Below the pieces are notes generated by a model. The model had not been told where the DNA came from. It searched no databases and saw only the letters and a list, made by a program, of their open reading frames with translations. Both the position numbers and the translations under genes were made by a program. From positions 8,167,001-8,231,000 of the forward strand of contig JAWHQI010000040.1 of NCBI GenBank assembly GCA_033032865.1: a stretch of 64,000 nt of DNA, read 5' to 3'. Source of the DNA: Dactylorhiza incarnata (taxonomy: Eukaryota > Streptophyta > Magnoliopsida > Asparagales > Orchidaceae). This document shows, in pieces, positions 43,201 to 55,885 of this stretch. Positions within the stretch are counted from its first letter, which is position 1, and every line of letters starts with the position of its first letter.

Positions 43201-44869
43201 AAAGGGAAATGTAGTTGCGGACGCGTTGAGTCGTCGGGCTCCCGCTCAAGCAAATTGGATTTTGATGCACGATGAGCGTCTAATCCGTGAGCTGGAAGAA
43301 ATGGAGATCATTTGCGTTGATCGAAGAGCGTCTACTTCAGCATGCTTGAACTGGACGGAGGTTCAATACCACCTTGCCGACCGAGTTCGACAGGCATTGG
43401 AGCTGGATGAGAGCATGAAACGCTACAAAGCGGAAACCGTTGACGGGTTGAACGCTGATTTCTCTTTCGAAGATGGCCTTATGTGGAAGAATGACAGATT
43501 GTGCGTCCCAAACGTTGGTACTCTACGGGAGGAATTGATGTACGAGGCTCATCATACCAAGTACTCTATCCACCCGGGGAGCACGAAAATGTACATGGAC
43601 ATGAAGAAACTTTTCTGGTGGCCGGGTATGAAGAAGGACATTGCCCTCTACGTGGCCAAGTGCAACACTTGCGCGTTGGTGAAGGTGGAATGTCAACGTC
43701 CCGGTGGATTTTTGAAGTCCTTGCCGATTCCGGAATGGAAGTTTGACGATATTTCGATGGATTTCGTGCACGGATTGCCGAGATCGCAGCATGGAAACGA
43801 CGCCATCTGGGTGATCGTGGACAGACTGACAAAAGTTTCGCATTTTATTCCGAACCGGAAGGATGATTCTGTAGAAAAGCTAGCGAAGCTCTATGTCGAT
43901 AGTATTGTGCGGCTGCACGGTGTCCCTCGTAGCATCGTCAGCGATCGTGACGGGCGTTTCACATCGAAAGATTGGAGGCTTATCCATGAACTGTTGGGCA
44001 CTAAATTGAAATTCAGCACGGCCTTCCACCCGCAAACGGACGGATAGACCGAGAGGACCAACAGGACTATGGAGGATATGCTCCGAATGTGCGCTCTAGA
44101 TTTTGGAAAGAAGCGGGAAGATCATCTCTATATGATCGAATTCGCCTACAATAATAGCTACCAAGCCAGTATAAAGATGGCTCCTTTCGTGGCCCTCTAT
44201 GGTAAGAAGTGTCGTACGCCGTTGTCTTGGGCAGAAACGGGCGATACTAAGCTATTAAAGCAAAAGGATGTTGAGGAAGCAACTTCGACGATCCGAACTA
44301 TTCGAGAAAGGCTATTGATTGCCCAGGACAGGCAAGCAAAGTATTACAACGCCAAGCATAGGAACCTAGAGTTCGCCATCGGTGACCGGGTTTACTTGAA
44401 GATCAAACCGTTCAAAGGGGTATCAAGGATCCGACGCTTGAAAAAGCTCAGTCCAAGGTACTTAGGACCGTTTGAGATTGTGGAACGTGTTGGTGATGCG
44501 GCTTATCGGCTTGCACTATCTGCAGAGCTGAGCGGTCTGCACGACGTGTTTCACATTTCAGTTCTGAGGAAGGCAGTGCAAGAGCCTACTCATATCGTTG
44601 CGGTCGGCAAAGTGTCGGTGGATAGTGGGTTGTCGACGAAAGTCAAACCCTTACGCATCGAGGATACCGAGGTAAAGCAGTTGCGGAACAAGTCCATTCG
44701 GATGGTAAAGGTCCGGTGGGATAATTGCGGCCGAGAGGAGCTAACTTGGGAGAGAGAGCAAGCGATGCTTGCGGAGTACCCCGATCTATTTCCCTCAGGT
44801 AAATTTTCTTTAAAAACTGTAATTTCCTGCTATTACTGTTTTCGAAATTTCGGGACGAAATTCTTTTAA
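40211..44869 (+). pseudogene. Gy3 gag-pol polyprotein, single in-frame TAG
   Basis: One frame of 1,553 codons. In order: Pro/Glu-rich start, gag core ([34 protein letters not shown]), CCHC knuckle [14 protein letters not shown] (about 41216), protease [10 protein letters not shown] (about 41458), RT with YRELNKL and FIDDILVYS (to about 42485), RNase H with [11 protein letters not shown] and DHKSLKYLL, integrase zinc motif (HHTKYS...[11 protein letters not shown]), DFVHGLP and VSDRDGRF, and a chromodomain ([22 protein letters not shown], about 44690). The only stop is TAG at 44045-44047, just before the third catalytic acidic residue of integrase. The usual PFEALYG motif reads PFVALYG. Gag and pol are fused with no intron. 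Confidence 0.92.
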
Positions 44870-44881
44870 GGGGGGTGGAGT
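44860..44881 (+). other. Gy3 polypurine tract
   Basis: TTCTTTTAAGGGGGGTGGAG just before the 3' LTR, preceded by TTTCGGGACGAAA as in other Tekay/Del elements. Confidence 0.85.
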
Positions 44882-46953
44882 TGTAACACCCCAAAGATCG
44901 TGGTTCAGCGAGATAGGCGGAATGGTGGTGTTGCGCTCGGGATAGGCTCAAGATTACAGATCAGGTCAATGCGCACGACCATTGTCCTCTTAGCGCACGA
45001 CCAGTGAGCGTGCGCCAATGATCGTGCGTAACCCGCAAAGAATCAGAGTTCTGTCTCGGCGTATGCGCACGACCATTTTCCTCTTCGCGCACGACCAGTG
45101 ATCGTGCACCAACGATCGTGCGTTAACTCAGAAGAAACTCGAGTTCTGTCTCGGACAGTGCGCACGACCATTCCCCTCTTCGCGCACGACCACTGACCGT
45201 GCGCCTATGATCGTGCGCCCTGTTTATTCTGTTCCGCGATTTTGAGCGGAGAAGAAGATCGGACCGTCCAAATCTTTTGGGATTTGATCCAACGGCTAGG
45301 TTTAGTTGCGGGAGACCTTTAGGGCTGATGAGAGGGGGTTAAACCTCATATTCTCTAAGTCATTCTCTCTCCAAACCCTAGAGAAAGAAGGAGGAGCCAA
45401 GGAAGAAGAAGGGAGATTCCGCCATTGACGGAGCTCCGGAGCTCCGTTTCGTGAACCGTTTCCAGATCTGGAGAGTGCAGCCCGGTGCGGTCATTTCCCT
45501 CCGTCTAGAATCTCGGATCCATGGCGAAAAAGAACGCTCCTAGGGTAACGATTTCTTCTCCCGTTGTTTGGACTTGTCTTTTGTCCTCTCCTTCGTTTCT
45601 CTATGCTTGCATGAGGGATCCCTTTCACCAAATGGGTGAAGTGTAGGATTCTCTCAAGTTCTCCGGAACTCCGGGTCGATTGTGTCCGTCCCCGACATAT
45701 TGCATGTAGAAAATCCGGTAGTCGTGCGGATTTAGGCATTTTGTGTGAAGCCTATTCGTGGCCGTGTGCCCGAATCGGTGATGCTTGGATTGCGACGTTG
45801 CATTTAGGTTAAGCCTAGAATGCGTGCAGGAGAATGACTCCGTGAAATCATCTATAGTAGTGCGGGATTTAAGTGTAGGCGTCTTGTGAAGATCCTAACG
45901 AAAGCCCCATGCTTTGATATTGGATGAAGGCAAACCTTCACCGCGAAATTGATGCGGAGCGTATTATACCTCCCCTTTTTGAGTATTTGTGAAGCCTAGA
46001 TCCTTGTGAAAGGATTAGGTGCGTAGCTTATATTTGTGTAGCACTTGAAGGTGCTAAACCTTTACGGGCCAAGGCGAAGCCGTACCCGCGTCGTGCGACA
46101 GATCGCGACGATTAGAGCACGGGCAAAGCTAAACCGAACCCGTTTCCATGCAGATCGGTAAGAGGTCCCTACCTCATGTAGCCGTGTGATCATGGGAGAG
46201 GTCGTGGAAGGTGGTTTACCTAGACCGACCAAAAGCTCTTTTTCCCACATAAGGCGATGGCCGTTACGGTGGAGTGTTTGTGGAATTGATGTTGTTAGCC
46301 TCATGCGGTTGCTTAGGCGGTTGCGGGGAACCTTCGGGTGAACCCAACCAACATCATGTGCATACCTAGGTTCCCTCCTTTTTGATGCTCAACCTAGAAG
46401 ATTGAATGTGCTTGAAACCTTACCTTGTGTAGTTGCACTTTCTTTATGTTAGTACTTGTGCTGGTATGGCTTGCTTGCAGGGTAGAATCTCCGCCACCCC
46501 GGGAAAGGGGTGGGGTCGTTATAATTTGGTCAGCTGTGCTGACCGTTACCTTGTTTGCCACCGCTTGGTGGAATGTTCTTATGCAGGTGCAGGTGAGCCT
46601 AGCGGGAAATAGCGGGCGGTGGCCCCTTTTGCTGAGTTGGCCCTTGAAGGCCAGCCTCCTTTTTAGCTTTCTCATGTATTGCCGGCCTGCGTGCCGATGT
46701 ATGTTTTGGAGTTTTCGGTACATTTGCTAAATGTAAGGCCTTAAGGCCATAACTCTCTTTCTTGGTTTCATTCCTATGATAGTGGACAATTCTAATGGAA
46801 ATGTTAAATCTTTATGCTTCCGCTAGTGTTTAGTATACTCTGTTGTAGTTTCTTTCTGTTTATCACCTTTTAACTCCTAGCTAGTGTGGTTAGTATGGCG
46901 TGGGGTCCCGGCCGGACCTACTGTTATATTATTCGTACTGGCAGGGTATTACA
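44882..46953 (+). mobile_element. Gy3 3' LTR
   Basis: 2,072 bp, nearly identical to the 5' LTR. It ends GGGTATTACA (one change from GGGTGTTACA). It also holds the ATG exon and donor at 45521-45546, here without a gag acceptor downstream in the element. Confidence 0.95.
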
Positions 46954-47242
46954 CGGGACAGTCTTGACCCCATAACACTGCTGAAAGTAGTGCGTCCGCT
47001 GAGGTGCCAACGACCACTCCTTCTGCTGAGATGGTTAGATTAGTCGCTGAAGCGGCCTTCGCGATGATCAATAATCAGACTGTGCGGCTTGCACAGCCTA
47101 CTGCCCCTACTCCTGATGTGGCCCCGGCATCCGTGGTTGCAGTGGAGCTGAGAACAGAAAATGCAGTAGAGCCCAGGGTGGAGCATAGAGTTGAATAGGT
47201 AGTTATGGGAAGAGCGCGTGACCAATAGTTGAAGCACTTTCT
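46954..47242 (+). pseudogene. Gy2 gag fragment
   Basis: Gag N-terminus continuing after the Gy3 insertion (VPTTTPSAEMVRLVAEAAFAM). Two TAG stops (47196-47198, 47227-47229) break it. It ends abruptly in the segment that reads LQHFLSFH in other copies, where minus-strand element Gy5 begins. The rest of Gy2 is not in the window. Confidence 0.75.
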
Positions 47243-49950
47243 GTTTAAGACCCCTTCTTTCGCTACAAAACTGGGTCTTATGCCCAGAACTGCCACTTTG
47301 CGGTGACACCAACACTCGGTAAGGTCGTCACTACAAAACGTCGATCCTGCCAACCATATCGATCACATAAGAAGAAAAGTATAAACGAATGAATAGAAGT
47401 TCAAGTCCACAAATCACATGCTATATATATAAATGTCCACTTGATATAACTGAAATAACAAAGGTTACAATAATAAAGGGCTCATGCCCTGTACATCATC
47501 TCCTCACTACAAGGTCGCTCGCGGAAGCAAAACTAGTAATCACTCAATGATCCCGAAACTGGTGCTCCTGTACTAGACTGGCCCGCCTCCATCTGCACCG
47601 ACCTCTGGTGCTGCTGCGTCTCCTCAGTCCCCTAAAATGATATGGTCTACTGACCATTAGTCAAAAAGACTAAGCCTCGATTCCCACCACCCATCCCCCA
47701 ATGGCTCCTAGGCACCGAGCGCGAAGGATGAAGCAGAGGACAGCAAGGGGTATAAAACAAAGCAGATGACGGCGAATCTAGTCTACAGGAAATGTCTACC
47801 ACCACACAAGTATATATAAATAATTGAAGCAGTAAGTAAAACATGGTAAGGTGCATATAAAGAATAGTAAGTAAAACAGTTATACAATAGAAAAATAACC
47901 ATTAGTTTATAGGAATGCCCATACAAACCTATAGACCAAGGGGTCGTTTAGCAAGGCCTATCATATAAAAAGTCCCATACTGATTTATACGATAGGTGTA
48001 GGGGTTGAAATGCAATGATTATGCCATGACATGCAAAGTTATGCTGGGTAATGTTATGATCATACAAATACAACTCACACACTTCGACTATATGCGCACA
48101 GACCTTTAGTTCCCCCTTTTTGGAGTTAGCAAGACTCCCAGGATACCCCCGTAGTGGCAAACAGAAGCGGTGGGTTGGGCTTCGCCCACCTCTAGGTTGG
48201 TATTCACACTACCTAACCTAGACTTATCGTACGCCTCAACGCAAAACTGCGGAGCGCCTGCGTACTCTTACTGGCTGGACCACTGGAATTTCATGGCTAA
48301 GTGCAAATTCCACACTTGCCGATTCAACGTATTGACGTCGGTGTGAACGACCGTCCAATAACGAAGACCCACCACCTTTATACACATGCAAACATGTTTA
48401 CCATCTATCTCCGAGCCATAAGCTTCCCGGGCTAGCCCGCCCGTTATCATAACCTTCCGAGCCACCGGCTCGCTGGACCAACCCTTCTGCACCTACAACC
48501 ACCGAGCCTACCGCTCGTAAGACCAAACCAACTAACCTCCCGTAACCACGGGGTGTGGGTGTGCAGATTATTAAAACAATCTTGCACAACAGTTTATTCC
48601 TGCATTTTAGGGTTAATCTTGGACTTCCCGAGGTCTACCCTGTGAGGGGCTCGCAGCGGTACTAGGAGCTATGATGAGATGATACTCAAAGCTTCCTTTC
48701 TCAAGACACTTAGTGTTATTGGTGTCTACCCATAAGAATGCCCCTCTTAACATTTCACTTGAATTAACCCTAAGCATTTTATGATCCGCTAAGGGAAAGA
48801 CGATCTTTCGTCAATCCCGAGGACAACTTTACCCTTAACTCACCAAGCACATTCTCATCCCATAAACTCCTTTTGGGTGACCTTCAATCTCTTCAACTAG
48901 GCTAGGTACACCAACTACCTTCCATTCCCACCTACTGGTATTCAATTTAATCAATTTTACAGTTTTACTATACGCAGACCAATTGAGTTATATGAGTTAT
49001 ACGAGTGGAGGTACTCCAAATATTCATCCAAATGACTCAATATATTTACTGGAGGTCAATCATGATGTTTTTAGACTAAATCCAGAAGATCATATTTTTT
49101 TTCTTATTTAATTTGGCATTATTATAATTTCTCCAACATTGGCCAAGTATGAAATTGAACATGAAGTGTAAGATCTTCTTATAATTTGGCCTCCACAAAA
49201 TTATGGAAAATCTATGATATCAAAATAACAGTAAATATAGAATGTCACAAATTTACAGTAAGGTATGACCTCTAATTATAATATTGAATAGTTATCCCAA
49301 ATTAGAAATTAAAGAAGGAACCACCAAAAATACTTGTCCAAAATTTATGGCAAAATTATGAGACCTCTATGATACTCAGAAAAGTATACTAACAGAGTTT
49401 CGTAATTTATAAAACCAGCAAGCCCCATCAATAAATATTTCAAGTAAATCCAAACTACGGAACATTGTGAAGTAAGCTACTGATAAATAATTTCAAAAAT
49501 TATACAAAAAATTCACAGAGCTTTCTAAGGCCCTAAAGTGTCCTATCACCAAATTTCACAATTTTCCAGAGAGTATTAGACCCTCATTTATTTATCACAA
49601 TCTTATGGCAAAATGGATGACTTGTGAATCAAGTACTAATTAAATCAATTCAAAAATTATACAAAAAATACCAGAGGTTTATATCATGATTATATGGGCA
49701 CTACCAAACGTTCATCAAGATCCAAGATAAATTAAGCATGTAAATTTCTCTTATAGGAAAGTGCCCTAAAAGGTTATAACCTAATTCAGAGAGAAAAAAT
49801 GTTCCTAAAATTCTCATAAAATTACCTAAGGCATATTTACACCCTATGAACTTATCTACCAAGTTCTATAACCATCCAAGGACATATGACCATATGCCCT
49901 TCACACGGCTCAAAGTGCAACCCTAGGGTTTGAACTAGGGTCCTAGGGCA
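47243..49950 (-). mobile_element. Gypsy LTR segment, probably the distal part of the Gy5 3' LTR
   Basis: On the minus strand the segment ends GGGTCTTAAACA at 47243, next to the broken Gy2 gag, and looks like gypsy LTR sequence (a region around 47400-47600 similar in style to LTR 3' halves). It contains no protein domain. I infer that it is the far half of the LTR that starts at 63315, separated by Gy4. A separate solo LTR is possible, but the two sides have different flanks and no target duplication. Confidence 0.4.
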
Positions 49951-50936
49951 TACCTCGCCACACTTGTAGCTCGTCACTGATCCCTTGGAACGGAACTCTC
50001 CAGAAGCCGCACCGCTCCTCTCGCCAGTCCTAAAAGGACGGGGCTTTTTCTTCCACCAACTTTTCTCAGACTTCCCCTGAGACTGAGATGGCTTACTTTC
50101 CCCTTGCTTAGCCGCCAAGCCCTTGCGGCGCTGGGTTCGCTCCATATCGTTCTCCAAAGTTCGAGCAGCTTCAACTAACTCATCGAACCCCGCATTATTT
50201 AAGGCTATCAGAGGTTGCCATTAATTCTCTCTCAGACCCTGATAGAAGAGATTATCCCTCTCCTCATCGTCTGTCATGGTCGTTCCTACGTAACGACCCA
50301 ACCGAGTAAACTCCTGCAAGTACTCGTCTACCATCTTCTCGCGCTGCACCAAGTACGAGAACTGCCGCTGAAGGGCTAACCTCGTCGAAGAGGGGATATA
50401 GCGCTTCAGGAAGGCATACCCAAACTCTTCCATGGACGGGGCACGTCCAGGGAAATGACGACCGCTATGATTCACCCACCACAGCTTGGCGTTGCCTTCT
50501 AACATGAACGACGCAAACTGGGACTGCTTGTCCTTTGGGGTCTCTGCTGCTTTCAGGAGTTCCTGAATTCTCGCCAACCAATCCTCGGCGTCCGTTGGAG
50601 TGCCAACTCCTTTGAATGTCGGAGGATGGAAACTCAGATAGTACTTCATCTGACGATCTCCTTGCCCAACCGCTCTCTCGGCTAACGGCTCTACCTGCTT
50701 TACTCCCACCTCCGGTGTCTCAATACCCGGAGTAACAGGAGTCGCAACCTGCACAATAGGCATCGCAATCTGTGGCATTGCCGCAGCTTGAGCCGCCACC
50801 ATCGCCTCCGCTAGCATACGATAAAAGTCTGCAGGGGACATGCCCATATTCACAAGGGCTGGGGCCATAACACTGCTTGCTGAAGGCTCCTCTTATCGTC
50901 TCGACATCCCCGCATCGTCGCCACCATCCTAGCATA
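49951..50936 (-). pseudogene. Second gag (Gy4b), truncated at the zinc knuckle
   Basis: On the minus strand the gag exon starts after the acceptor TTATGCTAG (50937-50938). It shows MSPADFYRMLAEAMVAAQAA, the core ([54 protein letters not shown]) and a basic stretch, and breaks off inside the knuckle (SYKCG). TAA stops lie near 50894 and 50221. It sits downstream of the primer site of the LTR at 51087-53148, so that LTR serves as 3' LTR of Gy4 and 5' LTR of this fragment. Confidence 0.75.
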
Positions 50937-51068
50937 AGCAAGGAAACACGAATCAAACTCTATTCACAAGACCCGAACGCAAGGACACTCATGGTCCCGC
51001 AAGGTACTCCTATGTGGACAACCTCTTAACGCGATCCGAACATGCTAAACCTCAATAAGAACGCTAAC

Positions 51069-51086
51069 CTAGCTCTGATACCAAAT
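51069..51086 (-). other. Primer binding site of Gy4b
   Basis: On the minus strand ATTTGGTATCAGAGCTAG follows the LTR end; TGGTATCAGAGC matches the initiator tRNA-Met site perfectly. Confidence 0.8.
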
Positions 51087-53148
51087 TGTAACACCTCCCC
51101 GGTAATGACTATATAATATAGGTCCGACCAGGACCCCAAAACATATAATCGCCACAACTTTAGTATTAAAAAGTGATATAGATCTAACCATCTCAAAACT
51201 CAGAACAAACACTGCGGAAACATTAAATAAACCACAGAAGTTGTCCACATCTACATAAGAGTACTATGGCCTTAAGGCCTTACAACACTCATACTCTAGA
51301 CAAACAAACATGGCATATAAAATGTCCAAAAGATCATCACAATCCTAAGCTACCTCGCCATGCAAGCCGGAACAAGTAAAGACATCATAGTCAAACAAGA
51401 AAGCAGGAAAAGAGCACTTCATGAAGCTTAGGCCTTCTTGGCCGGCGAGCTAGGTCCAACATGCGATCCTTGCCCTGCATCCAAATCACAAAGAGTGGTA
51501 TAACGAGGGTCAGCATTAGCTGACCAATAATGATGTAACAACACCCCTCCTCCCGGCCGTCCTAGCGGACCCCGGGGAACTACATCACCCTGCAAGTCAG
51601 CACTTCGTGTGCAAATGTAATAAACAATAATAACATAAAAATGACAGGCACGAGTGTCACAAGCATCATCCACGTTTCTATGTTGAGCAATAAAAGTAAG
51701 GGGGCCTAACAATGCAACATGTATGCAAACCTGGGTTTCACCCAAGGCACCCTATGGCGTGTATGCTTCTAACATAACAACACACATCAACATTTCACAA
51801 CAAACCAAGGGTACTTATCATTTCCCCACGGGCGTGCAAGCCCAAGGCCAAGAACTCCACTGAGACCTCACCCCTTACATGGCTCATCTTGCCAACAGGC
51901 GCATCAACATACTTGTTCTCGCCACAAACACTAAGCCAAAAACCAAGAACACCACAGAGACCTCACCCATTGCATGGCTCATCTTGCCAACGGGCGCATC
52001 CGCATACTTGTTCTCGTCAGTTAGCCCAAAAGGGGACTTATCTTGCCGGGACACTCTCCCCACATGAATCCAAGCATTCACTGGCTAGCCAGCCGACCAC
52101 AAAGACAAAGTCACGCCTTCATATACACATAAAAATTACCCTTTCCAAACCAATGTTCATTCTCACACAAAACATAAGGGCAACACACACGACGTTTTCG
52201 CCGTCATCGGATTTCTAGCAAAATCCCTAAAATGCATGTTAAGCAACATCACCGAATCGGACAACCGGTCACGATTTCGGCTTCACCCAAAATGCCTAAT
52301 CCACTAATGGAGCGGATCTCTAGTGCAAAATCATGTCGGGGACGGACTCAATCAATCCGATGGTTCTTCTTGAACCAAGGCGACCCAAACACCTCTCATT
52401 TGAGTGATCCGGTGCCATAAATTTCAGAAAAGAGAAGGTAAAACAAAAGATGTCATGCACGCATCCTAAAACCGGGAGGAGAGATGTCGTTACCCTAAGA
52501 GTTCTCTTCCTCGCCATGGATCGGTTGAAAGACACGGATAGAAAGAAGCACCTTCTAGTCCTCTCCACGGATCTGGTTTTGGATCGGCAAACGGAGCTCC
52601 GGTGCTCCAACAATGGCGGATCTAGCCTTCTTCTTCCTCCAAACCCTACATCTCTCCTTAGCCTCCAAAAGCACAAAAGACTTAAAGAAAAGAGAATTGA
52701 ACTTCTCTGCCTTATTAAGAGCCTTAGGATGCATTTATCTAGACCTTAGGATCAAGATCCAAACAGATCGGACGTCCAGGAAATGCTACTTACGGAATAG
52801 GTTCCATCAGCTAACGCCGGCGTTAGCGCTAACGCCTGCGTTAGCTCCTCGACGAAGTCCCCTTCAAAGAATCCAACTCAACGACCTGACGGAACTGCAT
52901 TACCCGACGAAAAGCTATCGCCGGCGTTGGCGATATCGCCCGCGTTAGCTCTTCAACAAACTCCCTTCGACAAAATCGACTCGATGAATCCAATTTGACG
53001 AACGCCATCGAAATAAGTGCTTTACTCGATGGGGCAGCTAACGCCTGCGTTAACACAAAATGCCGGCGCTATCTCCCAGATACAGGAAAAACCTAAACTA
53101 GCCTTAGGCATTCTAGCCTCCGCGCTCAGCAAAACCTGGGGTGTAACA
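51087..53148 (-). mobile_element. Central LTR shared by Gy4 and Gy4b
   Basis: 2,062 bp, on the minus strand TGTTACACCCC...GGGGAGGTGTTACA. A polypurine tract lies on its upstream side (53149-53169) and a primer site on its downstream side, so it acts as 3' LTR and 5' LTR at once. It holds the palindrome GCTAACGCCGGCGTTAGC (52810-52827) and the 24-nt exon MARKRTLR (52494-52517) before GTAACGA. Confidence 0.85.
52494..52517 (-). CDS. Candidate LTR-encoded first exon (central LTR)
   Basis: Minus-strand ATG at 52517, MARKRTLR, then AGG|GTAACGA. It has the same length and donor as in Gy1 and Gy3 although the codons differ. Its acceptor would be the one before the 49951-50936 gag. Confidence 0.55.
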
Positions 53149-54456
53149 AATCCACCCCCTTAAAAGAATTTCGTCCTCGAAATTTAAGACTTTAACGAAA
53201 GCACAATTAACACACATACCTGAAACAAACAGTTTTGGAAAGTCATCCTGCATTGCTTGCTCGCGTTCCCACGAGAACTCGTCTCGTCCGCAATTATCCC
53301 AATGCACTTTCACCAGCTTGACCTTTTTGTTCCGCAACCGTCGGACTTCAGAATCCTCCACACAAATCGGATGAACTATCGTCCTCAGATCTTTGGTTAC
53401 GGGAACTGTCAAAGACTCAACAACATCTTCCGGCTCCACCAACGCTTTCCTCAGCACCGAAACATGAAATACATCATGTAATACGCTTAGCTCTGCGGAA
53501 AACGCTAACCGATAGGCCTCTTCGCCTATGCGCTCCGTAACCTCAATCGGACCCAAATACCTCGGACTCAATTTCTTGAGTCGCCGAATTCGCGAAACGC
53601 CTTTGAATGGCTTGATCTTCAAGTAGACCATGTCACCTACCGCCAATTCCACATTTCAGTGGCGCGCATTAAAATACTTTGCATGCCGATCCTGAGCAAC
53701 CTTCATGCGCTCCTGGATCGTTCGCACCAAATCACAAGCATCTGCAACCACTTCTTTTCCTAACAGCTGGGTGTCTCCCGCCTCTATCCAAGACATCGGC
53801 GTTCAACACCGCCTTCTATACAAAGCCTCATATGGCGCCATTTTGATACTCGTCTGGAAACTATTGTTGTAGGAAAACTCCACCATGAAGAGGTGGTCTT
53901 CCCACTTTTACTGAAATCGAGAGCACACATCCTCAACATGTCGTCCAACGCACGATTCGTTCTCTCCATTTGACCATCGGTCTGCGGATGAAACACGATA
54001 CTAAACTTCAATTTTGTGCCCAAACTTCTCTACACTAACCTCCAATCCTTGGACGTGAACCGCCCATCGCGATCACTAACGATGCTCTTTGGATTTCCAT
54101 TCAACCGCACAATGTTACGAATATAAAGCTCCACGAGCATCTCCACGCTATCGTCCTTCCGATTTGGAATGAAGTGGGCTACCTTGGTCAGGCGATCCAC
54201 AATCACCCAAATCGTATCATTACCTTGCCGCGATCGAGGCAAATCGTGCACAAAATCCACGGGGATGTCGTCGAACTTCCACTCGGGGATAGGAAGAGGT
54301 TTCAAGAATCCACCCGGCCTTTGGCATTTAGCCTTCACTATGGCGCACGTCTGACACCGGCTTACATACAAAGCTACATCCCGCTTCATCCCAGGCCACC
54401 AAAAGGATTTCTTCAAATCCGAGTACATCTTTGTACTTCCTGGATGAAGGGAGTAC

Positions 54457-55885
54457 TGAAAGTATCTAGTTGCGGCCTAAATCACCTAGAGGGGGGGGGG
54501 GGGGGGGTGAATAGGTGGATTCTATGTCTTTACGCGGAATTAAAATATAACACAGAAATACACACAATAAAGAACAACACAGACACAAGGATTTTATAGA
54601 GGTTCCCCGATGTGGGTAGTCCTCTTTCCCGCCTAGCCTATCTAGCACTTCGAGGCTAGACTCGGCTACTTCACCAATCTCAGATTAACAATAATCTTAC
54701 ACCTCGGAATCAAAACTCCTACAACTCGGAGTACAACACTCCTACAACTCGGAGTAAAACAACTCCTACAACTCGATCCTCAAACAAGGATCTACACAAA
54801 AACTCGGAAGCAAGCTTCCTACAAGATTCAGAAAATGGTTCTTACAACAACACAGTAAATTGAAAAACAATCTTCTTAAACTTCTGATGAAGTTCTTCTT
54901 CAGATCTTGAGAGATAGATTTCTTCTTCTTAGCAATAAACTTCAGTTCTTAGAAAATGAAGAATGAAGAGATCTTGAAGACGATTTGAAACTAGATCTGA
55001 GAACTTGAATCGACTTGATCAATAGAAGATGAGAGCTAATCAGTAGATCTTGATCTTGACGATTGAACTTTTGAAGACGAATCACGAATCGCTGGCTTTG
55101 ACGGAGACGAAATGTTTGCGCAAGAATAGTCGGCCGTCAGTCGTAGTTTGCGAGAGAGTCTTCACAATTCGCGATTAGCAATTAGGGTTATTTGGAAATA
55201 ATCCTTAGGTATTTATAGAGTCTTCTTCCAACGGTCATAAGCGCGAATTAGGGATCTAGCTCCACGTGTACTGTACATGGGGAATGCCCTAAAGAATATG
55301 CCGTCGAATTGAATCGAAAAATACCTGCAGACCGATTCGACTAAATGGATTAACCGAATGGCATTAACCGAATTTATTCGGTTAAACCATATAGTCGAAT
55401 TCGACAGTTCTAGGGATTCGACTAAACAGATTCACCGTATTACATTAACCGAATTCGACTATTCTTTTACTTAGAAAAAATAAACCTTTTGGACAGGGAT
55501 TAGCCGAATTCGGTTATATCCATTCAAACCATATAGTCGAATTCGACTATATGTTCTAAATGATATAGTCGAATTTTACTTAAGTTATTTTCCTATCTCA
55601 ATTGATTCCATCATCAGCTCCAGTCCTTCTTCTCTAGCACTTTGTAAATGAAGTACATCCCAATAGAGAGATTTCACATGAGCCAACACTTTGGTCTATA
55701 CAATGAGGGATTACATTGCACAGGCCTGTGTTTGACGACTCATTGAAACCTGACATTGGTTTGTACTTAGAGTGGAATAACATGTCACATCACAGCTGAA
55801 GTGCATAATCAAATACAATTACAATTCATCTTAGTTTGAAGGGGACTTCTTCAAATCAGGGCCATTGTGAATACAATACCCAACA
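54457..55885 (-). mobile_element. Copia (SIRE-like) solo LTR inside Gy4 integrase
   Basis: 1,429 bp, minus strand TGTTGGGTATTG...GATACTTTCA, with a perfect 5-bp duplication AGTAC (54452-54456, 55886-55890). It has the family signature (poly-C followed by CTCTAGGTG; here a G run near 54491-54507 on the plus strand). Several palindromes with TCGAATTCGA lie at 55290-55600. It is not flanked by internal copia sequence. Confidence 0.9.
55290..55600. repeat. TCGAATTCGA palindrome block in the copia solo LTR
   Basis: It includes a perfect 22-bp palindrome at 55531-55552 (left arm ATATAGTCGAA) and AACCGAATTTATTCGGTT near 55365-55385. It lies near the start of the LTR, as the other blocks do. Confidence 0.75.

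Larger units (their letters stand above)
37916..46953 (+). mobile_element. Gy3: young full-length Ty3/gypsy chromovirus
   Basis: 9,038 bp with two LTRs of exactly 2,072 bp each; I count about 22 differences between them (about 1 percent). The flanks are CGGGG (37911-37915) and CGGGA (46954-46958), a 5-bp duplication with one change. gag and pol are one continuous frame with a single TAG. Compared with Gy1 and Gy4 it lacks the small gag/pol intron. It is inserted in the gag start of Gy2. Confidence 0.95.
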
